DNA from: Boesenbergia rotunda
Lineage: Eukaryota > Streptophyta > Magnoliopsida > Zingiberales > Zingiberaceae
Direction: 5' to 3'
Assembly: GCA_024364735.1 (NCBI GenBank)
Contig: JAGFNQ010002309.1
Location: 124,001-188,000 of the forward strand
DNA length: 64,000 nt
The notes below the pieces were generated by a model. That model was not told where the DNA came from and did not search any database. It saw only the letters and a list, made by a program, of their open reading frames with translations. This document shows, one piece after another, positions 22,201-33,689 of the stretch. Made by a program: the position numbers and the translations under genes. The first letter of the stretch is position 1. Every line of letters starts with the position of its first letter.

Positions 22201-22211
22201 GAATATATAGC
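22201..22211 (-). promoter_or_regulatory. Putative TATA box of the WRKY gene
   Basis: The minus strand reads GCTATATATTC, followed about 30 bases on by CT-rich sequence suited to a transcription start. Upstream DNA is AT-rich. Confidence 0.45.
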
Positions 22212-22269
22212 ATTTCTTTTAGAACGGGCATTAATTCATATGAATAAAAACTTAAATAAAAATTAAATT

Positions 22270-22860
22270 ATATATTTTATTATTTAATTAAAAATATGAT
22301 CCGTCGTTAATCAATTTTCAATTGGTTTAATAAATTTTAAAATTAAAATAAGTTAATACTTTTTTTAAAAAAATCAAGACTTATTAATAATATTAATTTT
22401 TTATTTTTTAAAATCTAAAAAATTTAAAAAATAAAATCATAAATTAAAAAAAATATATTTAAAAGATAAATCATTAATTATAACGAAAAATTCTTTTTAA
22501 TTTTTTCTAAAAATTAATATTTTCTTAAATATAAGATTTTAAATATATATATATATATCCAATAAATATTTAAAAAAATTTATTTTAAATACTATAACAC
22601 AAAAGGAAAGAATAAATCCTATTTTAAATACTATAACACAAAAGGAAAGAATAAATCTTAGAAAAAATTTTTATTAGTTTAAACGTATTATAATCTAACT
22701 TTTAAATTTTAAACGTTAAATACGTATAATATACCCCATGAATATTTAAAATTTGTTATCTTGAACATTATAACTAGATAAGATTGAATCTTAGAAGAAA
22801 ATTTTTATTCAATCAGGCGCTTGTATTCAATTTCAGATACCTGAGCACATATAGTCTCAC
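22270..22860. other. AT-rich intergenic sequence with a 39-bp tandem duplication
   Basis: A perfect or near-perfect direct duplication lies at 22582-22620 and 22621-22659 (unit begins ATTTTAAATACTATAACAC). Otherwise no feature is seen. Confidence 0.8.
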
Positions 22861-22867
22861 ACAAAAA

Positions 22868-22967
<100 letters not shown>

Positions 22968-22969
22968 GC

Positions 22970-23639
22970 GGCTTTTTACCAAAGGGCGTACTCAAGATTT
23001 AGTAATTACCAATACGAGTACCATGTTTTTTTTTTACCAAAGGGCGCATTCCATATAGTGAACTTCCTATTATACCCATCCCGCCAAGTAATGCCTTTCT
23101 CGATTCACAATTCGAGACTTCCAAACCTCTTTATGAGTAAAATATTATTTTGTGGTTCGGATGAACATGGAGTCAAATTTTTCATCTATCAGCACAAAAA
23201 CGTTAATGGTATTGTCGAAGGTGGCAGACATTGTGCTATCGTCGTGAGCTCATCTCCCGAATCCGTCCTCCCAACCAAAGCCTAGGAAAGTCTTGCAAGT
23301 GTTTGTGTGTGACCCAGAGGCGGCTGTAAGTATTAACGTTGAAGTCCAGACTGCTCGGCACTATCTAAAGTAGGGGTTAGGGTTTGTGCAAGGCTTATAT
23401 TTTTGATAATGGCAGGAGAAAGGTTGTGGCTGGTTCAACATCTTCTTCCATGACATTATTCAGCAAGGTATGTTAGCGATAGTCTTAGGTCAAAACAGTA
23501 GAGTTTGTGCACATGTTTAAACTTATTTTTGCTGAATCAATTTGAAATGTATAAAAACTGTAGGCTTCAGATGACTTTGAAAAAAAATTACATTGGTACA
23601 GTGTTTTAGGACACTTTAAACATTTTTTTGAAGCATTTC
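22970..23639. other. Intergenic sequence left of the DUF1985-like fragment
   Basis: 'TTTTTACCAAAGGGCG' occurs twice in direct orientation (about 22974-22989 and 23033-23048). The ORF at 23058-23285 has no recognisable domain. No gene is called. Confidence 0.4.
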
Positions 23640-24270
23640 AAATTTTAAATGATCAACACATTGCGAATATCAAAGAGTCGCCCTTCAGTGTTTTCTTGGA
23701 CATACAAGAATTACAGCATATCCATGGAATTTTGGTGAATATATTCGAAAGTTGGGATTCAACCTCCCAAGTTTTTAAATTCTCAGGTAATAGTTTTAGT
23801 TATGAATTGTAAACAATATCTATAGTAAGATAAAACAGGGATAAAGATGACCTGAAATGATTTAATTTTGATACATTTCACTCATTTCATTTCAGGCATA
23901 CCGAGGGTCTGAAGTAATTTCACTTCAGGCCCTCGGTAGGCCTGAAGTGATTTCACCTCAGGCCCAACATGGGCCTGAAGTGAAATCATTTCAGGCCCAA
24001 AGTGAAATCATTTGAAAGGTATATTCTTGATGATAACTAAATATTTGAAATGTTTCAGGTGTATCAATTGCGTTCACCAGATGAGATGTTGCTTTATTAC
24101 TGGGTATAGTGGACCGTGGTGTTTCGGTCCCTATTAATTCAACTAAAGCATCGGGTGACCTCTATCTTACTTACTTCTCAAAAGAAAAACCTACCAGAAC
24201 AAGAATTGAGGAGTTACTTAAATATTATTCAAAAAGTGTTGAATCAGAGGATGATGTTTTATTAGTGTGT
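23640..24270 (+). pseudogene. Fragment like plant DUF1985/Ulp1-associated transposon genes
   Basis: Two blocks read like exons. 23655-23786 gives 'SPFSVFLDIQELQHIHGILV' and 'ESWDSTSQVFKFSG'. 24058-24266 gives 'DVALLLGIVDRGVSVPIN' and then 'RIEELLKYYSK'. A GGTAATAG donor near 23787 and a TTTCAG acceptor near 24057 bound an apparent 270-bp intron. The pattern 'VFKFSG..FT..DVALLLG' resembles the N-terminal domain found with Ulp1-like peptidases in plant Mutator-related transposons. That assignment is from memory and tentative. A TGA directly before DVALLLG breaks it. Confidence 0.4.
23899..23998. repeat. Three consecutive hairpins in the apparent intron
   Basis: Inverted repeats 23899-23938 (arms TACCGAGGGTCTGAAGTA and CACTTCAGGCCCTCGGTA), 23939-23964 (GGCCTGAAGTGA/TTTCACCTCAGGCC) and 23971-23998 (GGGCCTGAAGTGA/ATCATTTCAGGCCC) all share the arm word GGCCTGAAGTGA. 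Confidence 0.85.
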
Positions 24271-24341
24271 AAATTCTATATTTTGTATATATTTGTTTGT
24301 GTTTCGGTCCAAACAATGTGTAGGTCAAAAATGTGTTGAAT

Positions 24342-24448
24342 CACATGCAAATGCTCCCCTATATATTTGTTTGTGTAAATTCTATATTCAAAAAGTGAGG
24401 TAATTGTTGCCTTTTGTAAAATTATATTTAGGGGAGCATTCGCATGTG
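24342..24448. repeat. Inverted repeat, 20-bp arms
   Basis: Arm CACATGCAAATGCTCCCCTA at 24342-24361 pairs with TAGGGGAGCATTCGCATGTG at 24429-24448, with one mismatch. The loop repeats the TATATTTGTTTGTGTAAATT wording also found at 24270-24300. It could be a very small MITE. No clear TSD is seen. Confidence 0.6.
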
Positions 24449-25717
24449 TTAGGTCATACAACAAGTCAATATATTGTTTAACCTTCTTCACAGTAAGTGA
24501 TGTAAATGAATTGACAAGACAGATTGTAGAAGACCTAATATTATGATTTGGCTATTAATAATTTTTCTGTATGCATTTTTTTAGGCATCAATAAGATCGT
24601 CAAGAAAGTTTTCCCTGCAACAAGTGATGAAGACTGATATGATAGAACAAGGGTTTAGATATATTTTAATACCTTTGTGCAGTGATAATACTGTTGGATC
24701 GGAGAAAATCAATAGAGAGGGGGGGGGGTGAATATCGATATTAAATTTTTCGAAAAATAGAGCGATTACACAGCGGAAAACTATAAAACAATCGCTAACA
24801 CAAGTTGGTTTTACTTGGTTCGGAGTCGCGGTCGGCTCCTACTCCAAGGCCCACGGTCCTTGACCATTTACGTTGGAAAATTCTATATTCGTTAAAAATC
24901 TTTTACAAGCTGAGTACAGATATAGAATTGAAATTGAATTTGCAACACTTTTCGTAAATTAAAATTTACCGACGCCCGAGGTGGATCGAAGTTCGGAGCA
25001 GAGGGTCGTCGTCGGCGCTGTAATCGTGAAGTCGGAGCTTGTCAGAGTGTAGCGCTTAAACGAAAGTGTTTGGAGCGATGTGAGCGAAGTTGTTTAAAGC
25101 TTTGGAGGTGAACCCCTATTTATAGCAGCCATAGGGGCGCCTGTATCGATGGGGGTGCCTGACACGTGGCCTCTCTTGTGAGAACTCCTATCCGCAGGCT
25201 CGGTCAGCACTTATCCCCTTCACTGGGGTGCTTGATCTGATGGGGGCACCTGTGTTAACATGGGCGCCTGAGCTGACTTGGTCCAGAGCCTTTGTGGCAG
25301 TTTGCTTCATTGGTTTTGATTTGGCCTTGCACTGGGGCGCCCGTGTCTGTACGGGCGCCTAGTCCCAGTGAGGCGCCTCACTCCATTGAGGAGCCTGAGC
25401 TGTAGAAACCTGTTCCTTCGTTCCCTGCAACCAAGGTTAGTTCCAAAATACAAGAAGCAAGTATGTTAGCCATTATTTACAGCCTAAGCTGTCTTGGTTC
25501 TGACTTTGGGTCTCTCAAATGGATCCCTAGGTCGAACCGACGCCTAATGTTCCCTCCTATGGGGAACGTGTCCTCACCTACTCCTCTCGGGAGAATTTAC
25601 CTTTTTGCCAACCGGCTCCTCCCGTTGGACTTTTGCCCAATCCACTGATCAGGTCTTCGTGCCCAGTCCACGACAAGGACTTCTTGCCCATCTTCCTGTC
25701 AGGTCTTCGGTGCCCAG

Positions 25718-27615
25718 TGTTAGTAGGAGCTCTAGAGCCAATTATGTGATGATTGACTTGGGACATTTTGTATCATATTCTATCATTAATAAAGGCATGG
25801 CTATTATACTTACTTTGTATTTGTGCCAAATAACTAAGTATAATAATGTCCATGGTTAGTAGGTTCTTATCTACATTATATCGATTGGTTGAATCGATAA
25901 TGAGATGATGTATAGAACACTAATCTAAACCATTCCTAGTCAAGTATTAATATTCAAGGACAATATTGATGCATAGAGACTAGCATGTAGGTCAACTGAT
26001 GACTTGAGCTAACAAGTCATGGATATGTGATATCAAGTTGACACATGGGTATACATTGGAGAATGTGTACTGAATTGACCCGCCATGAGAAAGTTTCACA
26101 GATTGTCATATGAGTGCCATAAACTTTCTCATGTGACTATTAGTATGAATAGTCCTTAGACCTGACGTCACTATGGTTCCCTACATAAGGAGTTATGTAC
26201 TTTGGTATCGTCAAACGTCACCCGTAACAGGGTGGACTATAAAGGCGATCACTGGGTATGTAATGAATTATGTGGAGGGATGTGAGTGATGTAGATGGGA
26301 TCTATCCCTCCCATATGACGGGAGTGATATCTGTGGGCCCCTTGATCGAGTAGGACTACTAAAACGCATGATCATGCTCAAATGAGTCAATATAAGATAT
26401 TGAGCTCATTTGTTTGAGTGAGTCTACTCGGCGATCAAGAAACACAAGATTGATTGAGGATGACACGGTCTATGCCTCATTGGTCAATCTAGATATCAAG
26501 GATAGAAGGATAAAGTCGTACATTATCATAGTCACGGAGGTTTAGTCGGATCTCGACTTTTCTTGTTACTTGGGTAGCAATGATGCATTGTTAGATGCCA
26601 CTCATTGCTTATGTGTCTAAAGTGTTTAGGCGCATTGCCAACGTCACGAGAACCTATTGGGTCACACACTAAGGACACGATACTTCGGGAGATCTGAGCC
26701 CGAGTTAGGAATTCGGGAGATCTGAGCCCGAGTTGGGAACTCGGGAGATCTGAGCCCGAGTTGGGAACTCGGGAGATATGAGTTAGGAGCTCGACACTTG
26801 GCAGATTGAGCTAGGAGCTCGGCAGACTGAGTCGGGAGCTCAGCACTCGACAGACTGGGCTAGGAGCTTGGCAGACTGAGTCGGGAGCTCGGCACTCGAC
26901 AGACTGAGCTGGGAGCTCGACAGACTAAGTCGGGAGCTCGGCAGACTGGGCTGGGAGCTCGGCAGACTGGGTCGGAGCTCGACAGACTGGGTCGGGAGCT
27001 CGGCACTCGGGAGACTTGGTCAGGAGACCTAGTCGGAAGCCTGAGAGGCCCGGTCGGAATTGCATGGGGAAATTCATTAAAGTGTTTAATGAAGGAAAGA
27101 GAAAGGTCTCTCTTCATTGGATGAAGAGAAGGTGAAGAGTCACATGGAAAGATGTGCTCTTTATTGGCTTTAATGAAAGGAAGTCAAAGAGACAAAAGAC
27201 TCTTCATATTCATGGAATGAATATAAAAGCTAGTCTAGTCATTTTGAATGATAAGTGATTGTCTTTCCTTTCTTCCCTTCCTCTCTTCTTCCTCTTCTCC
27301 CCTTTGGCCGAAACCTTACTGTAGGGTTCTTGGTGTTCTGCGAGCTACCTCAAGTTGCTAGCACAACTAAGGTAGTTCTTCCCGGAGTTGAGAGATCGTG
27401 TCCGTGTGGATACGGATAGAGGCACGGACACTTGAACGTGCAAGAGATCCGGCACATCTTGGACGAGCGGGATAAACGAAAGGGCACGCATCAAAGGTAT
27501 ATCTTCTTTAGAAGTAGATGTAGATCAACTTTGTACGAGTTTTCTTTCGCATGGATTGCTCGAGGGTTCTTGTTTCTGCTGCATATTTATGTTTTTGTGC
27601 CGGGAGAACCCAACA
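25718..27615 (+). mobile_element. Solo LTR B1 (Angela/Tork-like family B)
   Basis: It starts TGTTAGTAGGAGC and ends AGAACCCAACA. Flanks CCCAG (25713-25717) and CCCTG (27616-27620) are a TSD with one change. It aligns with the LTRs of B2 (43516-45191) throughout but is longer, because a tandem array of 'GGGAGCTCGGCAGACTGAG' words (about 26690-27050) has grown inside it. No internal region is present. Confidence 0.82.
26690..27050 (+). repeat. GGGAGCTCGGCAGACTGAG array in B1
   Basis: First 'TCGGGAGATCTGAGCCCGAG' words, then many ~20-bp units of GGGAGCTCGGCAGACTGAGTC type, absent from the B2 LTRs. Confidence 0.85.
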
Positions 27616-27840
27616 CCCTGCCCTTTGCCAGGACTTCTTGCCCAACTTCCGGTCAGGTCTTCGGTGCCCAGCTCTTTGCCAGGACTTCTTGCCCAGTCCT
27701 TTGCCAGAACGTCTTGCCTAGTGTACCTAGGACTTTTCTGCACACTTAGTAAGCTTGTTAGATCACTCCAACACCTTAACTTCTGAACCCTTTGCCATTA
27801 TCAAAACACAGGTTTGATTTTGGTGCTTCCGGCACCAACA

Positions 27841-27855
27841 ATCTCCCCCTTTTTG
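27841..27855 (-). other. Polypurine tract of A1
   Basis: The minus strand reads CAAAAAGGGGGAGAT directly before the LTR. Confidence 0.85.
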
Positions 27856-30713
27856 ATTTATGGCAACACGGTTCAAAAAGTTAAGTAAAAAAAAATTTAT
27901 AGCACATCTAACCAGCAAGAATACTTAAAATAATTTTCAATTATCTCCCCCTGAAATAAACATTCTCCCTCTCAAACAAGCATTCTCCCCCTCAAACAAG
28001 CATTCAGTTTTTGTAAAACTTCTAAGTGTTTTTATGTTTGACTAAGTGTTTTGCAAAAACATTTTTACCAAAAAACTTTTTACACTTAGACAATTTTCCA
28101 CTTAGACAAGTTTTGCAAGCCTAACATTTGATTTAAAAACTTTTACTTACAAGGCTATTTTACAAAAATAATTTAATCAAAATTTTAAAATGGTTTCAAT
28201 TTTTGCACACTTAGAAAGATTTCGCTTAAGAACAGTTTGTGCAAATAAAACATTTTACCTGAAACAAAAACTCTTTAAGGAATTTTTCAACATGTTTTCG
28301 CAAAGATTTGTTTTCTAAGAAGAAATTTTACTTAGAAACATTTGCCAAAAAATTTCAACAGGTTTTTGCTCAGATAAACTTTGTTTACTAAGGAAAATTT
28401 TACTTTAAAATATATATAAAAAATTGCTCTTCGAAAATTTTGAAACACTTAGAAATTTTTGAAAGTTCTTAGAAATACTTAGACGAAAGTTTTGAAGTAC
28501 TTAAAAAATTTGAAGCACTTAACAAATTTGAAACATTTTACTTTACCTTTTGAAAAAGAGAAGAGATAAAAATTTGAAAAAAAATTTATTGAAAGAAAAT
28601 TTTTCTCTCTTTTCTCCTTTCTCTCCCCCTTTGCCATATATCAAAAAAAATGATAACAACTATTGTAAGTCAATTTTGAATTTTAGCTGGTTAAAAAAAT
28701 TTGAGTTCCGTATTGAACCACCTCTGGTGAATTAAAAAAAAAGGACCAACCCACTTAATAAGTAAAAAAATTGTAAGTGGAAGACCCACTGAATTGAATT
28801 TGATCTACGAATCTTACCAACAAAACTTCTTTCCTTTGCAAAGTACATAGTATAATTTTTGAAAAACATATCATTTTTGACAAAATAATTTGAAAAATCT
28901 TCCTTCTTGAAAAGTTTCTAAAATTAAAAAAACTTTCAATTAAATAGTTTTTGAAAATCTTCCTTTGCAAATAAAAAAAACTTGAACTTTCAACAAACGT
29001 TTTTGAACTCAGAAAATTTTCATAAAAAATATTTCCTTAGAAACATTTCAATTGAGAGAGATTTTCAAAAAGGGATTGCATAAAAGATTTTTTTTCTTAG
29101 AAAAATATGCACTTTTCAACAATATTTCACTTAAAGATTTTTGCACTTTAAAAGAATACTTTGAAAAATATTGTGTAAAAACTTATACTTTGAAGGATAT
29201 CTTTTCTTTGAAAAGATTGTACTTTGAAAAGTTTATACTTTGAAGGATCTATATTTTGCAAAATATGTATTTTCAAAAAATCTGTACTTTGGGAAAGATT
29301 TGCCGTTTTTGAAAACTATTAACACTTTTGAAAATTATTATGCATTTTTAAAACTTATAAGTACTTTCAAAAGACATTATACATTTTTGAAAAACATATA
29401 AGTACTTTTAAAAGATATTATCCATTAAAAAACATATAAGTACTTGTAAAGGACATTATGCATATATTACGAAAATCTTATTTTGAAAACATAATGTTTT
29501 ACTTGACTTAATTTCTTTTCCAGTTTGACACAATCCTAGGAAATTTTGTTAACTGCAAGGACATTTTCTTAAGTGCCTTGAAAATTCTTCCAAATTCAAG
29601 TAAGCATTATTTCCCAAAATGATAAGCTAAAAATAATTTTTGAAAGTGATGCTATATATACAAAAATGATTTTAAACGATAGTATTTTGAAACAATTACT
29701 TATGTTTTAAAAAAGATTTTGGAAATATAGTGCATGAAAATATAGTATTTTGAAATGTTCAAAAAAAATTTTAATTTGACCTCCCCCTAAACTTGACATA
29801 TCCTAAGAGTCTTTGTAGATCATGAAGAAGACTTCCTCTGTTTTAGGGTTTATCAAAATTAAAAAAATAATTTTGGACGACCTTTTAAGTATGATAGTTT
29901 TCAAGGAGATAATTTTCGAAAACATAATTTGGAATGATAGCACAGTTTTCGAAAATCATTTTGAAATGATGATACTTTTTCAAAGAGATAGTGATATAAC
30001 AAGGTTTTTGAATCAATTTTTGAAAACGTTATTTTGAGATGATAATAAGTTTTAGAGCATAAGGTTTTTGAAAAATTTGAATTTTTCAACAAAGAAAAAA
30101 AACCCCTGCATCCTACACTGTCTGACTCTATCTAAGTGCCTTAAGGGACTTCAGTATTGACCAAGTTGGACTATGTTGACTAGGTTTGACCAATCAATAA
30201 TTGACCCAATCAAGTCCTAGATCTTAGTCTAATTCAATTAATACTTGATGAGTTAATTTTGAAAATAAATGAAATTCAATTTTTAAAAAAATGTTGAGTG
30301 GAAAACATGTAGAGTTAATTTAGAGTTAATTTTTGGGAAAAATTGAGTTAATTCTGAGTTGATTTTGAAAAATTATTGAACTACATTATTAGGACCTAGA
30401 CATCTCACCCAGTTCTAAATGTCAAAACAGGTTAACTTATCTGTTTTGTGAGATATTTTTATCTTTATCTTCCAATTAGTCTTAAATCTAATATTTAATT
30501 AAAACTTGTGTTAGATTGAAATTTATCAAATAGTAAATTGAATTTGAGTTTCAATAATTGGCTTCCAGGTCTTGGCGAGGCACAAAGGCCTTCTTTGGCC
30601 GTAGCATTATTGGAGCAACAACTCTTTCCTTGACAAAGTCTTTTACCAAAAATTCATTTTCAACTTACTTCTTGATAAATTTTGGTCTAACTAGTTTAGG
30701 TTTCGGATCGGTA
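27856..30713 (-). other. Non-coding internal region of A1
   Basis: AT-rich, with degenerate 'TTTTGAAAA.TATTATG' and 'AAGTACTTTTGAAA' words (28020-29750). The short ORFs are Lys/Phe-rich low complexity. Blocks such as 'CTCCCCCT', 'GACTCTATCTAAGTGCCTTA' (30122) and 'ATTGGCTTCCAGGTCTTGGC' (30557) recur in C (52978, 53380) and partly in A3 (38700). Confidence 0.7.
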
Positions 30714-30718
30714 GCTTC

Positions 30719-32073
30719 TGTTGGTGCAGGAAGCACCATATCGAACCTTGTTTTGATATTGGCAAAGGATTCAAGGTTAAGTACTATTTGTCATCTAACA
30801 ATGTTCATTGAGTGTGCAGAAAGAAGTCCTAGCGAAGGACTGCTAGGCACCTAGCGAAGGGCTGCTAGGAGTTGAAGTCCTAGCGAAGGACTGCTAGGCA
30901 CCTAGCGAAGGGCTGCTAGGAGTTGATGACCTAGCTAAGGAATGCTAAGCACCTAGTGAAGGGCTGCTAGGAGTTGAAGACCTAGCGAAGGACTGCTAGG
31001 CACCTAGCGAAGGGCTGCTAGGCATTGAATACCTGGCGAAGGGCTGCTAGGCACCTGGCGAAGGACTGCTGGGCAAAAGTCCAACCGGAGGAGCCGGTTG
31101 GCAAAAGGTAAATTCTTCTGAGAGGAGTAGGTGAGGACGCGTTCCCCGTCGAGGGAACAGTAGGCGTCGGTTCAACCTAGGGTTCCATAATGGAGACCCG
31201 AAGTCAGAACCAAGACAGCTATGGCTGTAAAAAATTATCTAACACTCTTACCTTGTTGTTTTGTAACTAACCCTGGATGAAGGACCGAAGGAATGAGTTT
31301 CTGCAGCTCAGAATACCCCAAAGGAGAGGGGCAGCAGCTGGGCAGGGCGCCCTGGAGGTCCCGGGCGCCCCCAAGGTCAAAGCAAACAACCAAGCAAAGA
31401 GTCGCTTCGAAACTGCACTAGGCAGGGCGCCCTGGAGGTCCCGGGCACCCTAAGTCCAAGCAAAGAAATGAACCGAAGCAAAAATCAACCATGAAGCCTG
31501 TTGACCAAGTCAAGCAGGGCGCCCCCAGTGTCCTGAGCGCCCTCGTCAGCTCCGAGCCCGATTCTGGAGGGATAAGCGCTGACCGAGTTTCGGATGAGAG
31601 TTCTCGGATCCGAAGGCACGTGTCAAGTGCCCCCAGCGTCCCGGGCACCCCCAGGAGTGCTAGAAAAGGGGCTCGACCCCTAAGGCATTAGAATCAACTT
31701 TTCCAACGCCTCTACGCTCTTCGACTCAAGCGCTCTGCTCCGAAAACCTCCAATCTCGAGATTCAAGCACCGACGACGACCCTCTGCTCTGAAGTACGAT
31801 CCACACCGGGCGTCGGTAACGAAATGTCTAATTTTATTTACTACACTACAACTGTAACATTTTCTGTAAATATTTGCGCACATATAGAATTGCCCGCAAT
31901 AAACGGTCAAGGACCGTAGGCCTTGGAGTAGGAGCCGACCGCGACTCCGAACCAAGTAAAAATCCTTGCGTTCTGTGTGTTTGTTTTAATTTCCGCTGCG
32001 TATTCTCTTAACTTCTAATCCGAAACGTTTTCACGATATTCACCCCCCTCTATCGTGTTTTCTCGATCCAACA
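30719..32073 (+). mobile_element. Complete solo LTR A2 (SIRE-like), TSD GCTTC
   Basis: It begins TGTTGGTGCAGG and ends TCTCGATCCAACA. Perfect 5-bp repeats GCTTC lie at 30714-30718 and 32074-32078. Joining the flanks restores 'GGTAGCTTCGGCTAGTT', the uninterrupted text seen at 38853. 1355 bp, opposite in orientation to its host A1. The first part (30820-31080) is an array of about ten 'CCTAGCGAAGGACTGCTAGG' units. The middle (31330-31660) has GGGCGCCCTGG palindromic words. The end carries ATATTCACCCCCCTCTATCG. Confidence 0.93.
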
Positions 32074-33176
32074 GCTTCGGCTAGTTCCACCAGACTAAAC
32101 AGACCGAGTAGGGTATGCCTTACCCCACTTTGTTGGAAACGAGATGGCTAGAGAGGGGGGGGTGAATATAGTCAATCACTTTTTCTTGCACTTAACAAGA
32201 TTCCTGCACTCAACTTATCAGTAGCACAGCGGAAGAAATAAAGGAAGCTGAAGCAGTGCAGTAAACGAAAACATAAATGAAAGCAAACAGAGACAACTGC
32301 CAAGATCGCTAACAGGAGGGTTTACAAGGTTCGGAGATAACTTGCCCCTACTCCTTGGCGTCCCCTTAAGGTGGGCGATCCCTTGATCGTTGGCAGATCA
32401 AGCCCGGTTTTCACCGGATATAACGCAACCTCCTTCTCGGTGGAGAAACCTCTCCACAGCGTTTCTTTCATAGATAAAGTTTAAGCACAAAGAAACAACA
32501 AGAAGGATCTTACTCAAACACTTAGCAAGGACAAGAACACAGCAAGCTTCCCTGAGCTCCACCCAGTGGCGATCTCACGCAAGAACCCTTCTTTGAACTG
32601 TCGGACTCCAAGCTCCTTGTTCTCTCCTTCAAGCGCTCAAGTAATGAATGATTGCTTCTCAATCGCTTACTCAAAGTGATGAAAACTTCAAGAACACAGC
32701 AAGCTTGTTGTGGAGAACTCAAGGCGCGGCAAGAGCACAAGTTTCAGAATCCTCTTCCGAACACTTCGAACCCTTTGGAACTCTTTTTTCCACGAAGCCA
32801 ATTTCCTCCCTTTTGATTCTCTATACAGCATCAGGTGACAACATCCTCCGTAGCCTCCAGCTACCTTACTGCCAACGCCAGCTACCACTGATCCCTCTCT
32901 GGTCTTCCTGAGATCCCCTCAGCCAAGCCCCAGTCTCGGCTCCAGTCTGCAGCTCGGCCGTTGCAACCGGAAATGGAGAATCGGACAAACCTGCTCCAAG
33001 GAAAGCCTCCTTTGACCTCTCCTTGAGTGTTTGAATCCTCCCCTATCACCTGCAGCTTAATCAGAATGTTAGAGCAGTAAATCATACAGGAAATCAAATA
33101 TCAGAAGTAAACAGCAGCGAATCGGATATGATCAGACGCTCTGACCACGTCTGACAGTGCAATTTTAATTAAAGTG

Positions 33177-33680
33177 ATCGGTCACCGGACCGATCCAGGG
33201 CTTGTGGGTCGGTCACCAGACCGATCGAGAGCTTCGCTGGGATTCCCAGCTCTCGCAGCTATACACGCCTGATCGGTCACCCGATCGATCAGAGTGAAGC
33301 CTAATCGGTCACCAGACCGATCAGAGTGAAGCCTGATCGGTCACTAGACCGATGAGGATAGATGAACAGTGATTTTTTTAATTAGATCCAAACTCCCTGA
33401 TCGGTCACCGGACCGATCCAGGGTCTGATCTGCAAGGGAACTCACTCACCGACTGCTCCCTGATCGGTCACCAGACCGATCAGGAGCAAGGCAGCAAGGA
33501 AGCAGCCTGCTCCCTGATCGGTCACCGGTCCGATCAGGAGCCACACAATAGGTTCCCAACCTCACTGTGCGCTCCCTGATCGGTCCCCAGTCCGGTCAGA
33601 CATCACTGGATCGGTCACCAGACCGATCCACGAAGGAGCAGCGTGCCAATGTCCCTGATCGGTCACCAGACCGATCCAGG
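33177..33680. repeat. Array of 11 copies of palindrome GATCGGTCACCAGACCGATC
   Basis: Copies start near 33177, 33210, 33272, 33304, 33336, 33399, 33461, 33517, 33579, 33611 and 33657, each followed by CAGG- or CAGAG-like text, with irregular spacing of 32-63 bp. The centre varies (CCGG, CCAG, CTAG, CCCG) but the arms TCGGTC and GACCGA are mostly kept. Confidence 0.93.
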
Positions 33681-33689
33681 GACTCAAAC

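Larger units (their letters stand above)
24692..27840 (-). repeat. 3' LTR of A1, split by solo LTR B1
   Basis: Plus-strand ends are TGTTGGATCGGAG and GGCACCAACA. Net length is about 1.25 kb after removing B1. A minus-strand TATA-like GCTATAAATAGGGG lies at about 25113-25126. The 25570-25717 and 27616-27740 parts form the degenerate array 'GCCAGGACTTCTTGCCCA' typical of these LTRs. Confidence 0.85.
24692..32130 (-). mobile_element. SIRE-like element A1, 3' end only, with nested B1 and A2
   Basis: In element sense the order is internal non-coding DNA, purine tract, then 3' LTR (27840-24692). The internal part has no ORF and matches the non-coding 3' regions of C and A3. It is broken on the right by LTR E at 32131, so gag, pol and the 5' LTR are not in the window. 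B1 lies in its LTR and solo LTR A2 in its internal part. Confidence 0.8.

Noticed and set aside
28550..30092. Several Lys/Phe-rich ORFs on both strands
   Set aside because: AT-rich non-coding internal region of a SIRE-like element. The homologous region in C does not keep these frames.
33177..33680. Regular repeats that could be taken for a CRISPR array
   Set aside because: Spacing is irregular, units are palindromic and drift in the centre, the array lies inside a plant LTR, and no cas-like gene is near.
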